Shown here in pieces: positions 1 through 11,916 of a stretch of 64,000 nucleotides of DNA. Position numbers and translations under genes: made by a program. The notes under the pieces are model-generated. The model was not told the DNA's origin. It saw only the letters and a program-made list of their open reading frames with translations, and searched no databases. The DNA comes from Cinnamomum chago (Eukaryota > Streptophyta > Magnoliopsida > Laurales > Lauraceae): contig CP142451.1 of assembly GCA_038049695.1 (NCBI GenBank), forward strand, positions 64,790,001 through 64,854,000, read 5' to 3'. Position 1 is the first letter of the stretch. Each line of letters opens with the position of its first letter.

Positions 1-372
1 CGGTTGCATTTAATTTAGCCAAGTGTTCTTCCTACTATCTAATAATTACTAACGCAGTAAATTATTACATATCAGTTGCTTCGCAAATTTGAGGGATCAA
101 ACAATTACGGATTTGATTTCTAATTTAGCTGTAGATTGCAACGAAAAATATACTAGTATGCATCCTAGCAATTAAACGAAACAATCATGATAACAAATTA
201 AGCATAGAAGAACAACTCATATTCAAAGCATAAATTGAACAATGAAAATAAATTAGATCTCACAGTATTTATTCCGAGGCTTTAGTCTCCTTCAACCAAT
301 TACAGAAAATTAGTCACGTAGGGCCATGCTAACTTGCCAAAATAAATTAAATTAAATGGAAAAAGAAGAGAG

Positions 373-419
<47 letters not shown>

Positions 420-1192
420 TCGTTAGTGCTGAATGTCCCGGCTTTGTAACTGGAATGGGTTATTTATAGATGGCATGTATGGCAGAGAGAGCAGAGAAAT
501 AAGGTGAGGTGGCGTCGGAGTTGGAATAGGAGAGAAAATTGGTAAGTGGGCCCACCTGATGGAGAGAAAAGGAATGAGGGAGAGAAGACGTTGGATGAGG
601 ATGAGAGCTGATAGAGGGAAGCCGCTGAGATAGAATGCACGTGAGTTGTTTTGAGAGAATTTCAATTGGCTTGGGATTGAAGATGGGAAATAATAAAATA
701 ATCAACTAAATTCTAATTTGGTAAAAATCTTCTTTTTGACCATATCTTCTCATTCGGGCTTCTGTTGGACTCGACCCAAGAATTAAAGTTGCACTATTTT
801 TTGTTCTGCACAATATGAGCCCAATATTGGATATGTTTCGACGAACTCCTGATTTCTTCAAATTTACCATAATGCCCTTCTACTTGATTTCCTCTAAATA
901 AGACCCAGTTCTGAATCAGTTCCGTCCATTTAGCATCAAATATGATAACCTTCTTTTGTCATTTCACAATATCTTGAATCGTCTCCACCGGAGCTCGGAT
1001 GAGAGAGTTATGCCCAGCTTGCGAGGCGATGCGAAAATTCATCTAAAATTGCCTAATTAACTTCGTTTTGCATTTAGCCCTCCAATTGCATCCTAAATCA
1101 AAATATAAGAACAATGAGTGCAATTAGATATCAAATAGGTACAAAGAACTAAATATTAATGGAGAAAAATATAACATTTTTCGTTCTTATCA
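1..1192 (-). mobile_element. Ty3/gypsy LTR, terminal part (runs off the window)
   Basis: No reading frame here resembles a known protein. The right end, read on the minus strand, starts TGATAAGAACG followed by an AT-rich stretch. This resembles the start of the solo LTR at 27635-28902 (TGATGAGAGCC plus a similar stretch), so I read it as the 5' end of a minus-sense gypsy LTR of related type. Beyond 1192 the sequence switches to a plus-sense Tekay-like LTR, and the join is abrupt. The left end of the LTR, and any target-site duplication there, lie outside the window. The assignment rests on terminal similarity and the sharp boundary only. Confidence 0.45.
379..418. repeat. (GA)n microsatellite
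   Basis: An almost pure GA/AG dinucleotide run of about 40 bases, preceded by a purine-rich stretch from about 360. It lies inside the gypsy LTR fragment. Confidence 0.95.
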
Positions 1193-1217
1193 CTTGTCGT
1201 GCATGCTTACTTTTATC

Positions 1218-2896
1218 TGATAGATTGTATGGTCTCAATCCATCAGTTGATGTAATAAATTGATTAATTTCTTTATTCATCAATAAAATCATGCTTTCCT
1301 TTCATGAGATGAATGGTGTTTTATTACTTAATGCACATGACCAATACATATGACATAATGGTTCGTGACATGAACCGGGTCTCATTAGTATATTAGATGT
1401 GATATATGTATATGGAGGAGATCCACATACGAGAGACATGTGTCACAAATCTTATACTTAAAATACCTTCACAACCAGTGATGAGACTGGGCATCTCATC
1501 TGATAAGGTTGCAACACTTTGATCACTATGAGATAGTGTGATTTGTCTCGATCATCAGAATGTAAGATTTTGGATCATAGTGCTAGTACATTGGATCTAT
1601 TGAAGGACCATGAGAAGCACCTTATAGAATATTGTCTCGATTTTAAGGTCTGCTCTCATAATTCCCTAGCAATAGGCTCTCAATCATGAGACATTGATGA
1701 ACTCAAGTTTCTATCTATTCATTTACTTTGATTCACAAATGAGTGAGGCCAACTGTAGGTCAACACCTCGGTGTCTTGGGTACTTGGTAGTAGGATTGTG
1801 GGAACATACAATGATCAAGATGGAATCATCTATATTATCCCCTTGTGGCAATTAATGGATTTGTCATTAGTAGCTGCGCACCCATCTCGATTAAGAGTTA
1901 ATTGGATGGTACTGATGATCATTGTGATCAATTGGGCCTCAAGGATAATAAGATGTGGATCTAAGATTGGATGAGACAGATTTATTCCAATTCATCCATG
2001 GATAGTGATAGAGGGGCCTACTTGTGGCAATTGGAAAGTTTAGGGTCTTCATTGTAATTTATTCCTAATGCTGGAGTGCAATTGCATTTATATAGTGGTG
2101 TTATTTGCAATTAACTATGGGCCCGGATTGCACATGAGATGTGGGGTTGTGGTGTCCCAGTTGGAACCACCTTTCTTTGGAATCCCTAGTGGTCCTCACG
2201 CTAGCCCAAGATATTAGAAAGATACTAATCCTACTTGAACTCCAAAAGGAAGGAATTAGAAAGTTACTATTTCCTTTTGAAGTGGGACTTCTAATAGTGG
2301 TAATAGTAAGCTACTAATTAGTGTGGAAGTGAGACCTCTGATACAATTAGTAAGTAAGAAAGAAAAGGCGGCTTGAGGGCTATAAATAGGGGACAAATCC
2401 CTTCTTGGACGTCCACCATAGAGATCCCACGCCCAGCCCCCCTTTGTGCAAGTGTTGCACAACTCTTTTTCTTCTCATCTCTCTTCTAGTTCTCTTCTAG
2501 TTCCTTGGAGTTTCTAGTAGGGTTTTCTCTTGAAGTTTCCACCAATCTTCTTAAGAAAGGAGATCTGATAAAGGGGCATAGCGTGGAAGACAACAAGGTC
2601 CTAGAGATCCCAAATTGGTTCAAGAAGAGTTCTTGATCTAGTTGATTGCCGTTTTCTCCATTAGATCACTACCAGGTTCCAAAGGTATAATCTACTTCTC
2701 TATTTGTTGTGGATTGTTTTGGATGCATGTAGTTGCTGACTTCTATCTTTAGATAGAGTTTTATTTTTGTACTTGATTCATGAGATGGAGGGATTGCATC
2801 CTGGATGTGGTTCATGGCCTTATGGGTACATGATCCTTGAGTCAAGTGGGTCAAAAGTTTTGAAAATCTATGCACGAGGCCCACCTACTTCCAACA
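1218..2896 (+). mobile_element. Solo LTR of the Ty1/copia family
   Basis: This 1679-bp segment matches, in opposite orientation, the LTRs of the copia element at 13358-22626 over its whole length. It runs from a TGATAG start to a TTCCAACA end. Perfect 5-bp target-site duplications TTATC flank it (1213-1217 and 2897-2901), and no internal domain is present, so it is a solo LTR from intra-element recombination. A related uninterrupted site is visible near 53170 in the plus-sense LTR. The sequence is more diverged from the intact element's LTRs than those are from each other, and its 3' end is closer to the fragment at 23744, suggesting a separate subfamily. Confidence 0.9.
2381..2388 (+). promoter_or_regulatory. 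TATA box of the solo copia LTR
   Basis: TATAAATA preceded by GGGC and followed by GGGGAC, at the position equivalent to the TATATAAAG boxes of the intact copia LTRs. It marks the probable U3/R promoter of the element. Activity cannot be judged from sequence. Confidence 0.55.
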
Positions 2897-3030
2897 TTAT
2901 CATCATGTATGATGGAGAAAGGATGGGCTCAATGTGGATTAACTATTCATGATATTATATGTATTCATGCTAGATTTGCTTTATATTTTCGAAATGTATC
3001 TCAGTCATGTATTTGTTTTAAATTCAGCAA

Positions 3031-4041
3031 ATTATTTCCTGTGAGTGTACGACACTGTGCACTCTCATGGTTCTTCCCACAATGGGTACAAACCAAAGGA
3101 CCTTGAGCAATTGGTTCTGTCCTCTGTCTCTTGTTCTGATGGTTCCTTTGCTGGTGGTTCTGCTACTGAGCTAGTCCTTTGCCTTGGACTCTGAGGATCT
3201 TGTTGTGAAAGTTCTCAAACTTGTAGGCCCTCTTGACTGCCTCATCAAAAGTTGCAGGTGGTACTACCCCGGTGGCATCTCTCTCAATGAAGGGATTAAG
3301 CCCCTCAAAGAATTTGGCAATTTTCTTCTCCACCGTATCCACCAACTCCGGAGCGTATCTAGACAATCTCTCGAACTTAGTGAGATATTCTAAGACTGTC
3401 ATACTTCCTTGGACAAGCTATTGAAATTCTATGACCTTTTGCTTCTTGATATGAGCAGGTACATATTTGTCATGGAATTGCTTCTTGAAGTTTGCCCAAA
3501 CTTCTGCATCAGCCATGGTTCTATATTCTTCTCTAACCGTTTTCCACCATCTGTCCGCTAAACCAACAAAGAGGGATGATGCTAGCTTCACTCTATCTCC
3601 CCCTGTACACTGGAAAATCTCAAAGATGTTCTCGGTATGTTCTAACCAGTCATCTGCAGCCAATGGGTCTTCTATTCCCAGAAATTCCTTCGGAGCTCTC
3701 TTCCTGAATCGCTCAAACAAGGCATTGGGATCATGTTGCCTTTGGTTTATGACGATAGCTGGTTGAGGTTGAACTGGATCGGGTGTCCTCTGTAAGACCT
3801 CAAGCAACTGCCTTTGCATCTCTACCATCTCCCTAGCGTGATCCTCTTCCCTCTTGAGCATCTGTTCTTGCAATCTAGCTTGGTTCTCATTGGCTTGACG
3901 CTGCTGGTCAAGCATTGCTTGCATCATTTTCTGGAACTGATTTGGTGGGTTGTTCTCAACTATGTCCACTTCTGCCGGCCCGGTGTGATCACTGTTACTT
4001 CCAGAAGGAATGTCGTTCACTGTTCTCTTACGGGGAGGCAT
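3031..4041 (-). pseudogene. gag: Ty3/gypsy (Tekay-like) gag, 3'-truncated with stops
   Basis: Structural Gag protein that packages the element's RNA. The start is set at the ATG at 4041, giving MPPRKRTV, because this lies about 140 nt downstream of the primer-binding site as expected. A coiled-coil-like Q/E-rich stretch comes first, followed by the retrotransposon-gag core (DPLAADDWLEHTENIFEIF, then LADRWWKTV and a TKFERLSRY block near 3340). A CX2CX3HX4C knuckle (CTHCGKNHESAQC) lies near 3050-3100. In-frame TAG stops occur at 3418-3420 and just before 3163. The frame is otherwise kept, so decay is by nonsense changes. The gene breaks off at about 3030 against a plus-sense LTR fragment, and no protease or RT follows. 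It cannot be functional. Confidence 0.85.
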
Positions 4042-4184
4042 GATGCTGCAAAACAAATTGTTAGCACATAATAATATAATGGGTCACACATTGCTCACAC
4101 GATACTAGCTAATCGAAAGATCTAACGAATCCTCGCCACGTCCTTAGGATTTCTAGTTTCTTTTAATTGCTTGAAACACATCTC

Positions 4185-4196
4185 GCTCTGATACCA
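4185..4196 (-). other. Primer-binding site, initiator-tRNA-Met type
   Basis: On the minus strand this reads TGGTATCAGAGC, the usual 12-nt complement of plant initiator tRNA-Met. It sits three bases inside the LTR border at 4200. It fixes the element's orientation and marks 4200-7358 as the 5' LTR. Confidence 0.9.
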
Positions 4197-4199
4197 GTC

Positions 4200-7100
4200 T
4201 GTCGCGACCCCGGACCGGGAATCCATGAGAAGGAGCGGGTCCGGAGTCGGGACAATTACATCTTAAAATGATGGTGAATAGATAACCACAACATCTGTTT
4301 AATAACAACATACGTTTATTTAATTTCCTACAGGTGTCCGCGGTGAGGATATCACAACCATCAATGAACATTTCTTTTTAAGTGCGGAAGCGTGTAGCAA
4401 ATTAAATAGTCAAACCATCCTTGATCATCAAGACAATAACATAAGTCTAAAGTACTGTATCAGAATGAGCAATGATCTATAGCATGTTACCCAAAGTAAA
4501 TTGAAGTTTATACAAATAACATTTAATTACATTTCCCCAAAAATAGAGGCCCACAAGGCCAATATAACAAAATACCAATCCAAAGAATGGTTAAATAGTT
4601 CTCCCAAAATATTAAGTCCCTCGTAGCAACCAAACGTCTACATGACGTCATCAGCACGCCACTCAACTAACTGTTGCGGTTCTACAACCGCCTCCTCGTG
4701 CTCCTCCTCGGGGTAACTAACAACGGGACCTGAGTGCCAAAGAGTAGGTCAAACACGACGGTTTGGCAAATGGAGGAAAACACAATAACAATATGAAAAT
4801 AAATGAATTTACCTTCAAAACATGTAAACCTGTTTAAATAACAATTTCTATGAACGAGATAAAACATTTATTCAATTACAAGGATGCAATGTAAAACATG
4901 TAAGGTGACCAAAGAAACGGGAAACAATTAAGATGGCAACCACACGAAGCTAAGTCCTCTATCACTAAAGCGATAGAGCAATAACTAGGCACTGGTCTCA
5001 GTCACTCGAGGTGAGGAGAAACAATGGATCTCATATAAATACATATACATATACAATACTATACATGACCACGGTAGCGAGCCGGGCATCGGGGACCACA
5101 GTAGCAATCTGCGGCATCGGGACAAGACCACGGTAATAACCGGGTAGCGGGATCCAAACTGCAGCTGGCGGGACAAGAGGGGGATCTCCACGTCGGTGGA
5201 TCAGACCAACATGGTTATCCAAGCTTAGTGGTGCTGACTCATAGGTCAAATACAATCGAGACCTATGCAAGTAAATCGAGTACGAATACATAAACAAACG
5301 GGCAAGATGGGAGTGCTCAAGGGCACGCTATCATATCATGTGGTGCAATGCACTTCAAGACAAGTAGCTATTTCAAGTGTAATTCAATACTTTCGGGAAA
5401 ACAAGGCATGTAGTATAAATCTCGGGATCGATAAAGTACCATAAACAATCGAAATTTCGGGTAAAGCATCGGTTCAAGATTTATTTGAAATGAATAGGGA
5501 TCCCGTATGTCAATCTAATAATAATTTGGTACTCTTGAGTTTGGGGACATTCCGGGCTCCTTATACACTTTGAATTTTCAAAACTTCGAATGACATCCTT
5601 GTGATATGGTTTCTTTCTCGGATGGCCTCATGCAATGCCTAGTGAATCTTCTTTGATCGACAAAGCTCAGCGCTCGAGCGAACCGGAGAGTTCGCTTGAG
5701 CGAGGAGCTCTCTGAAACCTGGGAAATTTCGGTCAGCTGGCGGTTAGCCGCCGCTGGGATGGGCGGCTAGCCGCCGGCTGACCGCGGCTGGGCTGCAGAA
5801 ATGCAGCTTACTGGAAAGCTAACCGCCAAGGTGCGGTTAGCTGGCGGTTAGCCGCTGGCTAACCGTGGAGCTGACCGAGTTTTCAGGTGGAGAAGAGTGC
5901 TCTCTGGGAAAGCAACCGCGACATTACTGCTACCTGGCGGTTAGCCGCCAGTCACCAGGCGGCTAGCCGCCGGGTGACCGCAGGCTGACCGCCAGGTGCG
6001 GGAATCACCCACTGTGTTCAGATTTGAGCCCTTTCTCCTCCTCAAAACCATTCTCCCCACTTCCACTTGGTCCCTGCAATAAAACTGAGCTAGGAGTTCC
6101 TCCAATGCATCTATTTATACTTCTCCCAAAACTCCAATATATGTTCATCCATCACTTCATTCTTCAACATCAAGTCCAATACAAAGGAAGGAGGAAGGAA
6201 ACTATTTCACAAACATTCATTTAGGATATAACCAAAAGACAATAAATGCTAAACCAACATGTTTACAAAAACATTAAATGACTTAACCAATATGCCTTCA
6301 AGCATTCATTTCAAAAATAAATGCAAGCCAATAAATATGAGTGAAATGACAAGTCAACTACATTCCTCATGGAAACCATTGAAAGCTCATAAAAATCAAA
6401 TCATCCACTTACCTTGTGTCTCTAATCAAGGAAAACAAGCTCTAAAACTCTTCCAAGCCAAAGATCCAAGCTATGACAAAATCCCCAAAAACAAACCCTA
6501 AAAGAGTCAAACAATGAAATAGAAAGGGAAACTTTGCAATAATGGAAATGAAGCTTCTCTAAGGCTAGAAGAATACACATCTAGAAGAAGGGAAGGATTA
6601 CTTACTTGTAAGGTCCTCTAATGGCAATGGTAAGCTCAAAGAAAGTCTTGGAATGGAGGGTTTTCTTCACAAATGGTACCAATAGAGAGCTATGGAGATG
6701 AGGAAGAAGAAGATGATCTCCATTTCTTGATTGATGCAAGTTTGGTGTGGATTGGAGGTGAAGAGAGCAAGAGGAAGAAGAAAAGTTGCCAAAAGCAAAC
6801 CCTAGGTTCTTTTTGTGCTGGAAAAAAGGAAATGGAAGGGAAAGGTTTCCTTATAAACAAGTGGGGAGTGGGCTCCACCACTTGAAATCTAATTGGGCTG
6901 AAATCATCTCTTTCGGGACCTCGGATGAATTCGACGAAGAAGGAAGAAATGATTGTCGAAATATCTAGTTTCCAAAAAGTCTATGTTTCGCGGGTTTCGG
7001 GAATATCAAGTTTTGGGTACAGATTTTGTGTGCAATGACTGTTTTGCCCTTAAGGCTATGAAATCGGATTTTGGGATCTTGAACGGGGACGGGATCAACA

Positions 7101-7358
7101 TGAAAGTTGTAGAGCTTATCAATACGAATAAAACGAGATTAAAACAATGAATGCAAAAATCACCGATAAATCCTCAAACATATGCAATGTTATGAAAAGG
7201 AACCCCCAAAGGGCCGTACTAACCCAAAGCAATCAAAATTCCCCAAAACTATATCAAAAGCTATTCCAAACTCAACTTAGCCAAAAACACTAATCAAGCT
7301 TAGAACTAACACGAACTTAATTAGCACTAATCGGGTTCACTCGGGTCGGGGTCTTACA
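4200..7358 (-). mobile_element. 5' LTR of a truncated Tekay-like gypsy element
   Basis: A 3159-bp LTR. On the minus strand it starts TGTAAGACCCCGACCC and ends GGGGTCGCGACA, the same termini as the other Tekay-like LTRs in the window. It is uninterrupted and serves as the length reference (2.9-3.2 kb for the others after removing insertions). A probable TATA box (TATAAATAG) lies at 6111-6119 on the minus strand. The GC-rich palindrome array at 5669-6003 lies downstream of it, in the likely transcribed leader. Short open frames inside show no recognisable protein. A 17-bp copia-LTR tail follows its right end. Confidence 0.85.
5669..6003. repeat. Array of GC-rich palindromes in the LTR
   Basis: The array opens with a CGCTCGAGCG core at about 5671. 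It continues with at least five copies or variants of GGCGGTTAGCCGCC, including perfect 14-bp palindromes GGCGGCTAGCCGCC at 5762-5775 and 5958-5971. Spacers contain GCTGACC. GC content is far above the surrounding AT-rich LTR. Its place just downstream of the TATA box means the transcript's 5' leader would contain the repeats. Confidence 0.85.
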
Positions 7359-7375
7359 CCCACCTACTTCCAACA
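7359..7375 (+). mobile_element. 17-bp tail of a copia LTR
   Basis: CCCACCTACTTCCAACA is identical to the last 17 bases of the solo copia LTR (2880-2896). It sits between the end of one Tekay-like LTR and a fragment of another. It appears to be all that remains of a second copia LTR after a later insertion or rearrangement. Confidence 0.6.
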
Positions 7376-7559
7376 ACGTTATAATTCCTTCTTCTGAAAT
7401 ATTATCCACGTTTTGTCTTGAGGTGATTTACTATACGCTTCCGCAAACTTGATCAGGTGAGCTAGATTTCTCGTGTCTCGGAATCCTCACCACGGGAACC
7501 TATGGGAAATTCTAAATCAACCGCGTCGCGGGCCCGGGACTCAATCAGGGGTCGCGACA
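7376..7559 (+). mobile_element. 3' end of a plus-sense Tekay-like LTR
   Basis: Matches the last roughly 240 bases of the plus-sense LTR ending at 53906, from GTTATAATTCCTTCTTCTG to the GGGGTCGCGACA terminus. It probably belongs to the same broken LTR as 1193-3030. It abuts the minus-sense LTR that starts at 7560. Confidence 0.65.
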
Positions 7560-8878
7560 CACATATCATTCTCTTTGAAGATGCAAAAGCATGTAGCAAA
7601 TCAAGTTTGTAGTTCCATTCCATAAAACAAGACTGATAACGCAAGTGTAGACAACATGATGTCAGAGTGAGCAATGATCATTATTGCATTTCCCCCAAAA
7701 AGGTAATGTTAATAATTAATCACTCCCCAAAAATAAATGCCAACAACGGTCAGTACAACTATAAGAATTCCCAAAATGTTAGTCATTATCCCAAAAGAAT
7801 GTGTTTCGCAGCTCAAGGTTTGACCGAATGTCTAAATGACATCGTCAGCCTGCCATTCCCCTACTCATTGCGGCTCTCAGGCCGCCTCCGCAAGCTCCTT
7901 CTCAGGGTAGACAACATCTGGACCTGAGTACCAAAAGAATGGGTCAGACACGACGGTCTAACAGGTAGGCACAAAGATATAACATAACGACATTTAAAGT
8001 TACCTTGGAAAACATTGAAGCCTGCTTAAACAATCATTTTCATGAAAGAAAATGCATCATTCATTAGAAAACATACGTGCAATATAAAAACATGTAAAGG
8101 TACCAAAGAACAAGGAACTAGCAACAGAGCTAAATCCTCTATCACTAACATGATGAGAGCACATCGGGGCGTTGGTCTCAGACACACGAAGTAGTGAGAG
8201 TCAACGAGATATATAAATTCATATGGTTATACGAGACCACGATCGCGAACCAGGTAACGAGAAGGGACGGGATCAGGATGCAGCTGGCGGGAACGGGAGG
8301 GGGACCTCCAAGTCGGTGGATTGGGCCGACAAGGTCGTCCAAGCTTAGTGGTGCCGACTCATTGGTCACATGAAAGGAATCGGGACATGTACAAAAAACA
8401 CATAATCGGGGGTGCCCATAGGCACAAACACCACTTTTGTAGTGGGTCATGCATAGACGAGGCTGGCAAGATACTAAAAATGCAATTTCAGTTTTTCCGG
8501 AGCATGACGAGTCATATATTAGGAATTTTGAGGAGTACATATAAAAATTCAAGTAAAATAAAACATAAATGGATTTCCATAAATTCCCGGACTATATAGT
8601 GAGGCTTCAAGATTTAAATCAATGTGTATAGGAGTCCCGTATGCCAGTATTGTTATTGCCTCGGTACTCTTAAGGTTTAGAGGCATTCCAAGTCCCTTAT
8701 ACAAATTGACAAGTCCCACATCCTCAATAAATTTCCGTGATGGGGTTTCTCTTTTAACAGGCTCCATACATTACCTCCTAAGTCTCACCGTCGCATTTGG
8801 GAACCAAACAGACCTCTCCGAAGCATTTACACATCAGTCCCATGCTCCTAACATAGCCCCAAGTCAACAATACACATT

Positions 8879-9041
8879 GCTCGAGCGGACCCGAAGTTCG
8901 CTCGAGCCATGGGCTCTCTGGATGGGTTTGCTCAAGTGAACCTAGCTTCGCTCGAGTGAACTAACCTAGGTCAGGTTGACTTGAGTGAACTTGACAGTTG
9001 GCTCGAGCCAATAGCCTTCTGGATGGTTCGCTCGAGCGAAC
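8879..9041. repeat. CTCGAG-type palindrome array
   Basis: At least six copies or variants of GCTCGAGCGAAC or its complement, including the perfect 16-bp palindrome GTTCGCTCGAGCGAAC at 9026-9041. Copies are separated by about 15-30 bases of spacer such as GGGCTCTCTGGATGG. The same array is seen at 63860-64000. Confidence 0.85.
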
Positions 9042-9317
9042 TGTCATAGAAACTTGTTTCTGATGCATTTCGTGTTTCTCTCCCTCCTACTCTTGCAACA
9101 CCTTTTTGCCACCAATCCTTTACATAACCAAGGGGCTTATAACCATCTCAAAAGCACACTTATTCCTCCATTAAAACATCCCACAAAATTGCATCCATCA
9201 TCCATCACATTCAACATAGAAAACCCATCATATATGATGATCCATATGCAACATAAATCAAGATTTAACCAAAACAAGTTACAAACATTTTGCAAGATAT
9301 AAACAAGAGAGAAATAG

Positions 9318-11916
9318 TGATGGTCCCGACTTTTCTCTTTTTCCAAAGCTGCCTCCGCCCCGGGGCTGACGGGGTACGGTGGAGGGAAAGAAAGGAAAAG
9401 CGGGCATCAGTTTTTTTTTTGTACGGGTATGCCAGATTTTCTATTCTACTTGGAATTTAGAGTGGTGATCCGGAGATTCACCTTCACAAGTAGAAAAGGA
9501 AATCAACTTTTTTCCATCTTTCCATTGCACACATATTTTTAAAGAAAAGAGACAAGGTTTGTTTTTTTGAATGCCGTGAGAGGCGGTTTTCTTTGTTTGC
9601 CGTGAAAGGCGAGTTACAAATCTTATCAATAATGAAAGACAAGAGATGTGATTTTTTTGTCTCTTTATAAAAAAATACAATGCAACAGAAAGAAAGAAAA
9701 GGAATCTAACTTCTCATGCGATTGTGGGGGACCCGTTCAGATCGACGGTCGCGAGTTATGTATGGACTCCGCCATCGTCCTTCAGATGAGAACTTTAATG
9801 CTTGATTTCTTGGCTTGGCTCCAACCTCAGATTTTTAGAGGATAAGGACCAAGGTAAGGTCCTATATCCGGTAAAAAGCCGAGTAGACGGGCTGAAAAGC
9901 CGCATCTAGCCATGTTGGATAGAAGGAGAGGTGGCCTTGGGGGGGGGGGGGGGTGGCCCCCCAAGGAGCTTTGATCACCTTGTAGTGCTTGTTGCAGCAG
10001 AGTTTTCTTCAATAGAGGAGAATTTGTTGCAGAGGTTCTGGATTTTTCTTGAATTTTTCGGAGAGTTTTTCGGATCTGTCCTCCTTCTTCAATGATTTTC
10101 CAGCGATTTTTTCTGGATTCGTTTCCCTTGGAATGGCCTCCTATTTATAGACATTTGGTAGCCATTTAGGAGAGTTTATGAGCATTTATGGTATTAATGC
10201 TCATGATGGGAGGAGTTACAAGTTTTCAATTACTTGTTTTGTAACTCCTTTTTCCTTGAATTTGATTGGCCGATGGAGAGTAGTGGGCATTTAATCGCCT
10301 TTAATCTCCATGATGACGGGAGTTTCATAATTTTAATGTCATGATTACTTGGACTTGTAACTCCCATTTGCTTGCTTCTGATTGGGCCGTTCAAAATAAT
10401 GAGTTAATGACCGCATTAACTTGACATAAACGGGTCATTTAACTTCATTAATTGATTGCCTGGGCGCTTGAAGAGTCGCGGGCCGTGCCGCGTCCTTTGG
10501 GATTCTTCTTGCAATGATCACCAATGGACCCACATACCATTTGATGTCGGATGGTGATCCAATGTCAAACATTGGTTGATGTCAGCGGGCCAGCAACATC
10601 TGTCCAGTCGATTTCGCGATCGGGCGGGCAGAAAGGGTGCTTTCTTGGTTAGCCGTTTGACGATCTTGAGGCGTCCGATGATGATCTAATGATTCTAGTG
10701 ATGGATCCGTGATGTTGATGAAGATCGACGGATATCATGCACAAAAAATCAGATTTTGGAAAAATCACAGGGGCCAATCAACTCGAAACGCGAAAAATAC
10801 CCGAAAAACGGGGTTTTTGGGCGAGGTCCGGCGGCCCGGACCTCCATGGTCGCCGGTGACCTTGGGCCTTGGCCCATTTTTTTGGCCGCCTTTCGGTCGC
10901 TTTTTCTTCGCCGTTTTTCGTCCGTTTTTGCTTCTGTTTTCTCCTGCATTTTTCTTGGAATTTCCTCTCATTTATTGGCTGGATTTCCCTCAAGAAAACC
11001 TGACGAGAAGCCATGCAAATCGGATCGCAAAGTTTCCCATTTTCTGAAAAGCCGAAGACTTTGCTGTGGAGAACTGCCGATTTTTTGTCAAGCGTCGAAA
11101 CTAGGTCAAACGATGTCGGAATGACCTGAAATTCGACGTGTAGCTTCTTGAGCAGTAGACGAGACCAATCATAGGGCTTTTGTTCAGGTTTTGAAGCCGT
11201 TTGGGGGCCCGCAAATGCTTGACTTGATTTCACTGCGAGGGAAATGTCGAGCTTTGACTTTCGGTCAAACGATGTCCGATTGACCTGAAATTTGATGGGT
11301 AGCTTCCTCATCAGTAGATAGGACCAACCATAGGCTTTCGTTTGAGTTTTGAAGCCATTTGGAGTCATGCAAATGCTTGCCTTTATTTCACCGCGAGGGA
11401 AATGCCGAGCTTTGACTTTTGGTCAGACGATGTCCGATTGACCTGAAATTCGACGTGTGACTCCCTCATCAGTAGATAAGACCAACCATAGGCTTTCGTT
11501 TGAGTTTTGAAGCCGTTTGGGGTCATGCAAACGCTTGCCTTGATTTCACCGCGAGGGAAATCCCGAGGTTTGACTTCCAGTCAAACGATGTCGGTTTGAC
11601 TTGAAACTTGACATGGAGCCTTTTGGAGGTATTTTGTAACCATCCGTAGGCTCTGATCGAAGATTTGAAGTCTTCGACACTGTCGGCGCTGGGAGTTGCT
11701 GCTCAGCTGTTGGAGAAGTGAAGTTAGGCCGAATGATGTCGGAATGGCCCGAAACTTCATGTGTACCTCTCTTTTGGTTGTTTTGAATGACCTTGCAGTT
11801 TTTGTTTGATTCTGACAAGATCTGATGCTTGAAGTAGCGCCTGCCTATTTTTGGTAGGATGCGGCTCCGTGTAGCTTTTGGTGTGAGGAGGCAAAGTGAC
11901 ATTTTTGGTGTCAACA
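9318..11916 (-). mobile_element. Solo LTR of the Tat-type gypsy family
   Basis: A 2599-bp segment matching both LTRs of the element at 29722-49540. It runs from TGATGG to GTGTCAACA, with perfect target-site duplications AATAG (9313-9317 and 11917-11921) and no internal domain. The host LTR continues cleanly across the site. It holds four copies of the 158-bp tandem repeat (near 11105, 11263, 11422 and 11580) against five in the intact element. It also lacks a block carried by the others near 32160-32420, which explains the shorter length. A TATA box (CTATAAATAG on the minus strand) lies at 10141-10150 and a 15-G run at 9939-9953. Confidence 0.93.

Larger units (their letters stand above)
1193..3030 (+). 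mobile_element. Plus-sense Tekay-like LTR fragment split by a solo LTR
   Basis: The short flank 1193-1217 and the stretch 2897 to about 3030 line up with consecutive parts of the plus-sense LTR at 50976-53906 (about 53145-53320). Both share the TTGTCG...GCTTAC stretch and the AGAAAGGATGGGCTC stretch. The solo copia LTR at 1218-2896 sits between them. The fragment is joined on the right to a minus-strand gag remnant at about 3030. A later piece of the same kind of LTR reappears at 7376-7559. The left part is replaced by the gypsy LTR end at 1192. Confidence 0.6.

Noticed and set aside
6259-7150. Several 60-80-codon frames in the LTR at 4200-7358
   Set aside because: AT-rich LTR sequence with no conserved motif, and the matching LTRs do not keep the frames.
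10778-11368. Open frame of 196 codons in the solo Tat LTR
   Set aside because: It lies in the LTR and its equivalent in the other two LTRs is broken differently, so it is not conserved as coding.
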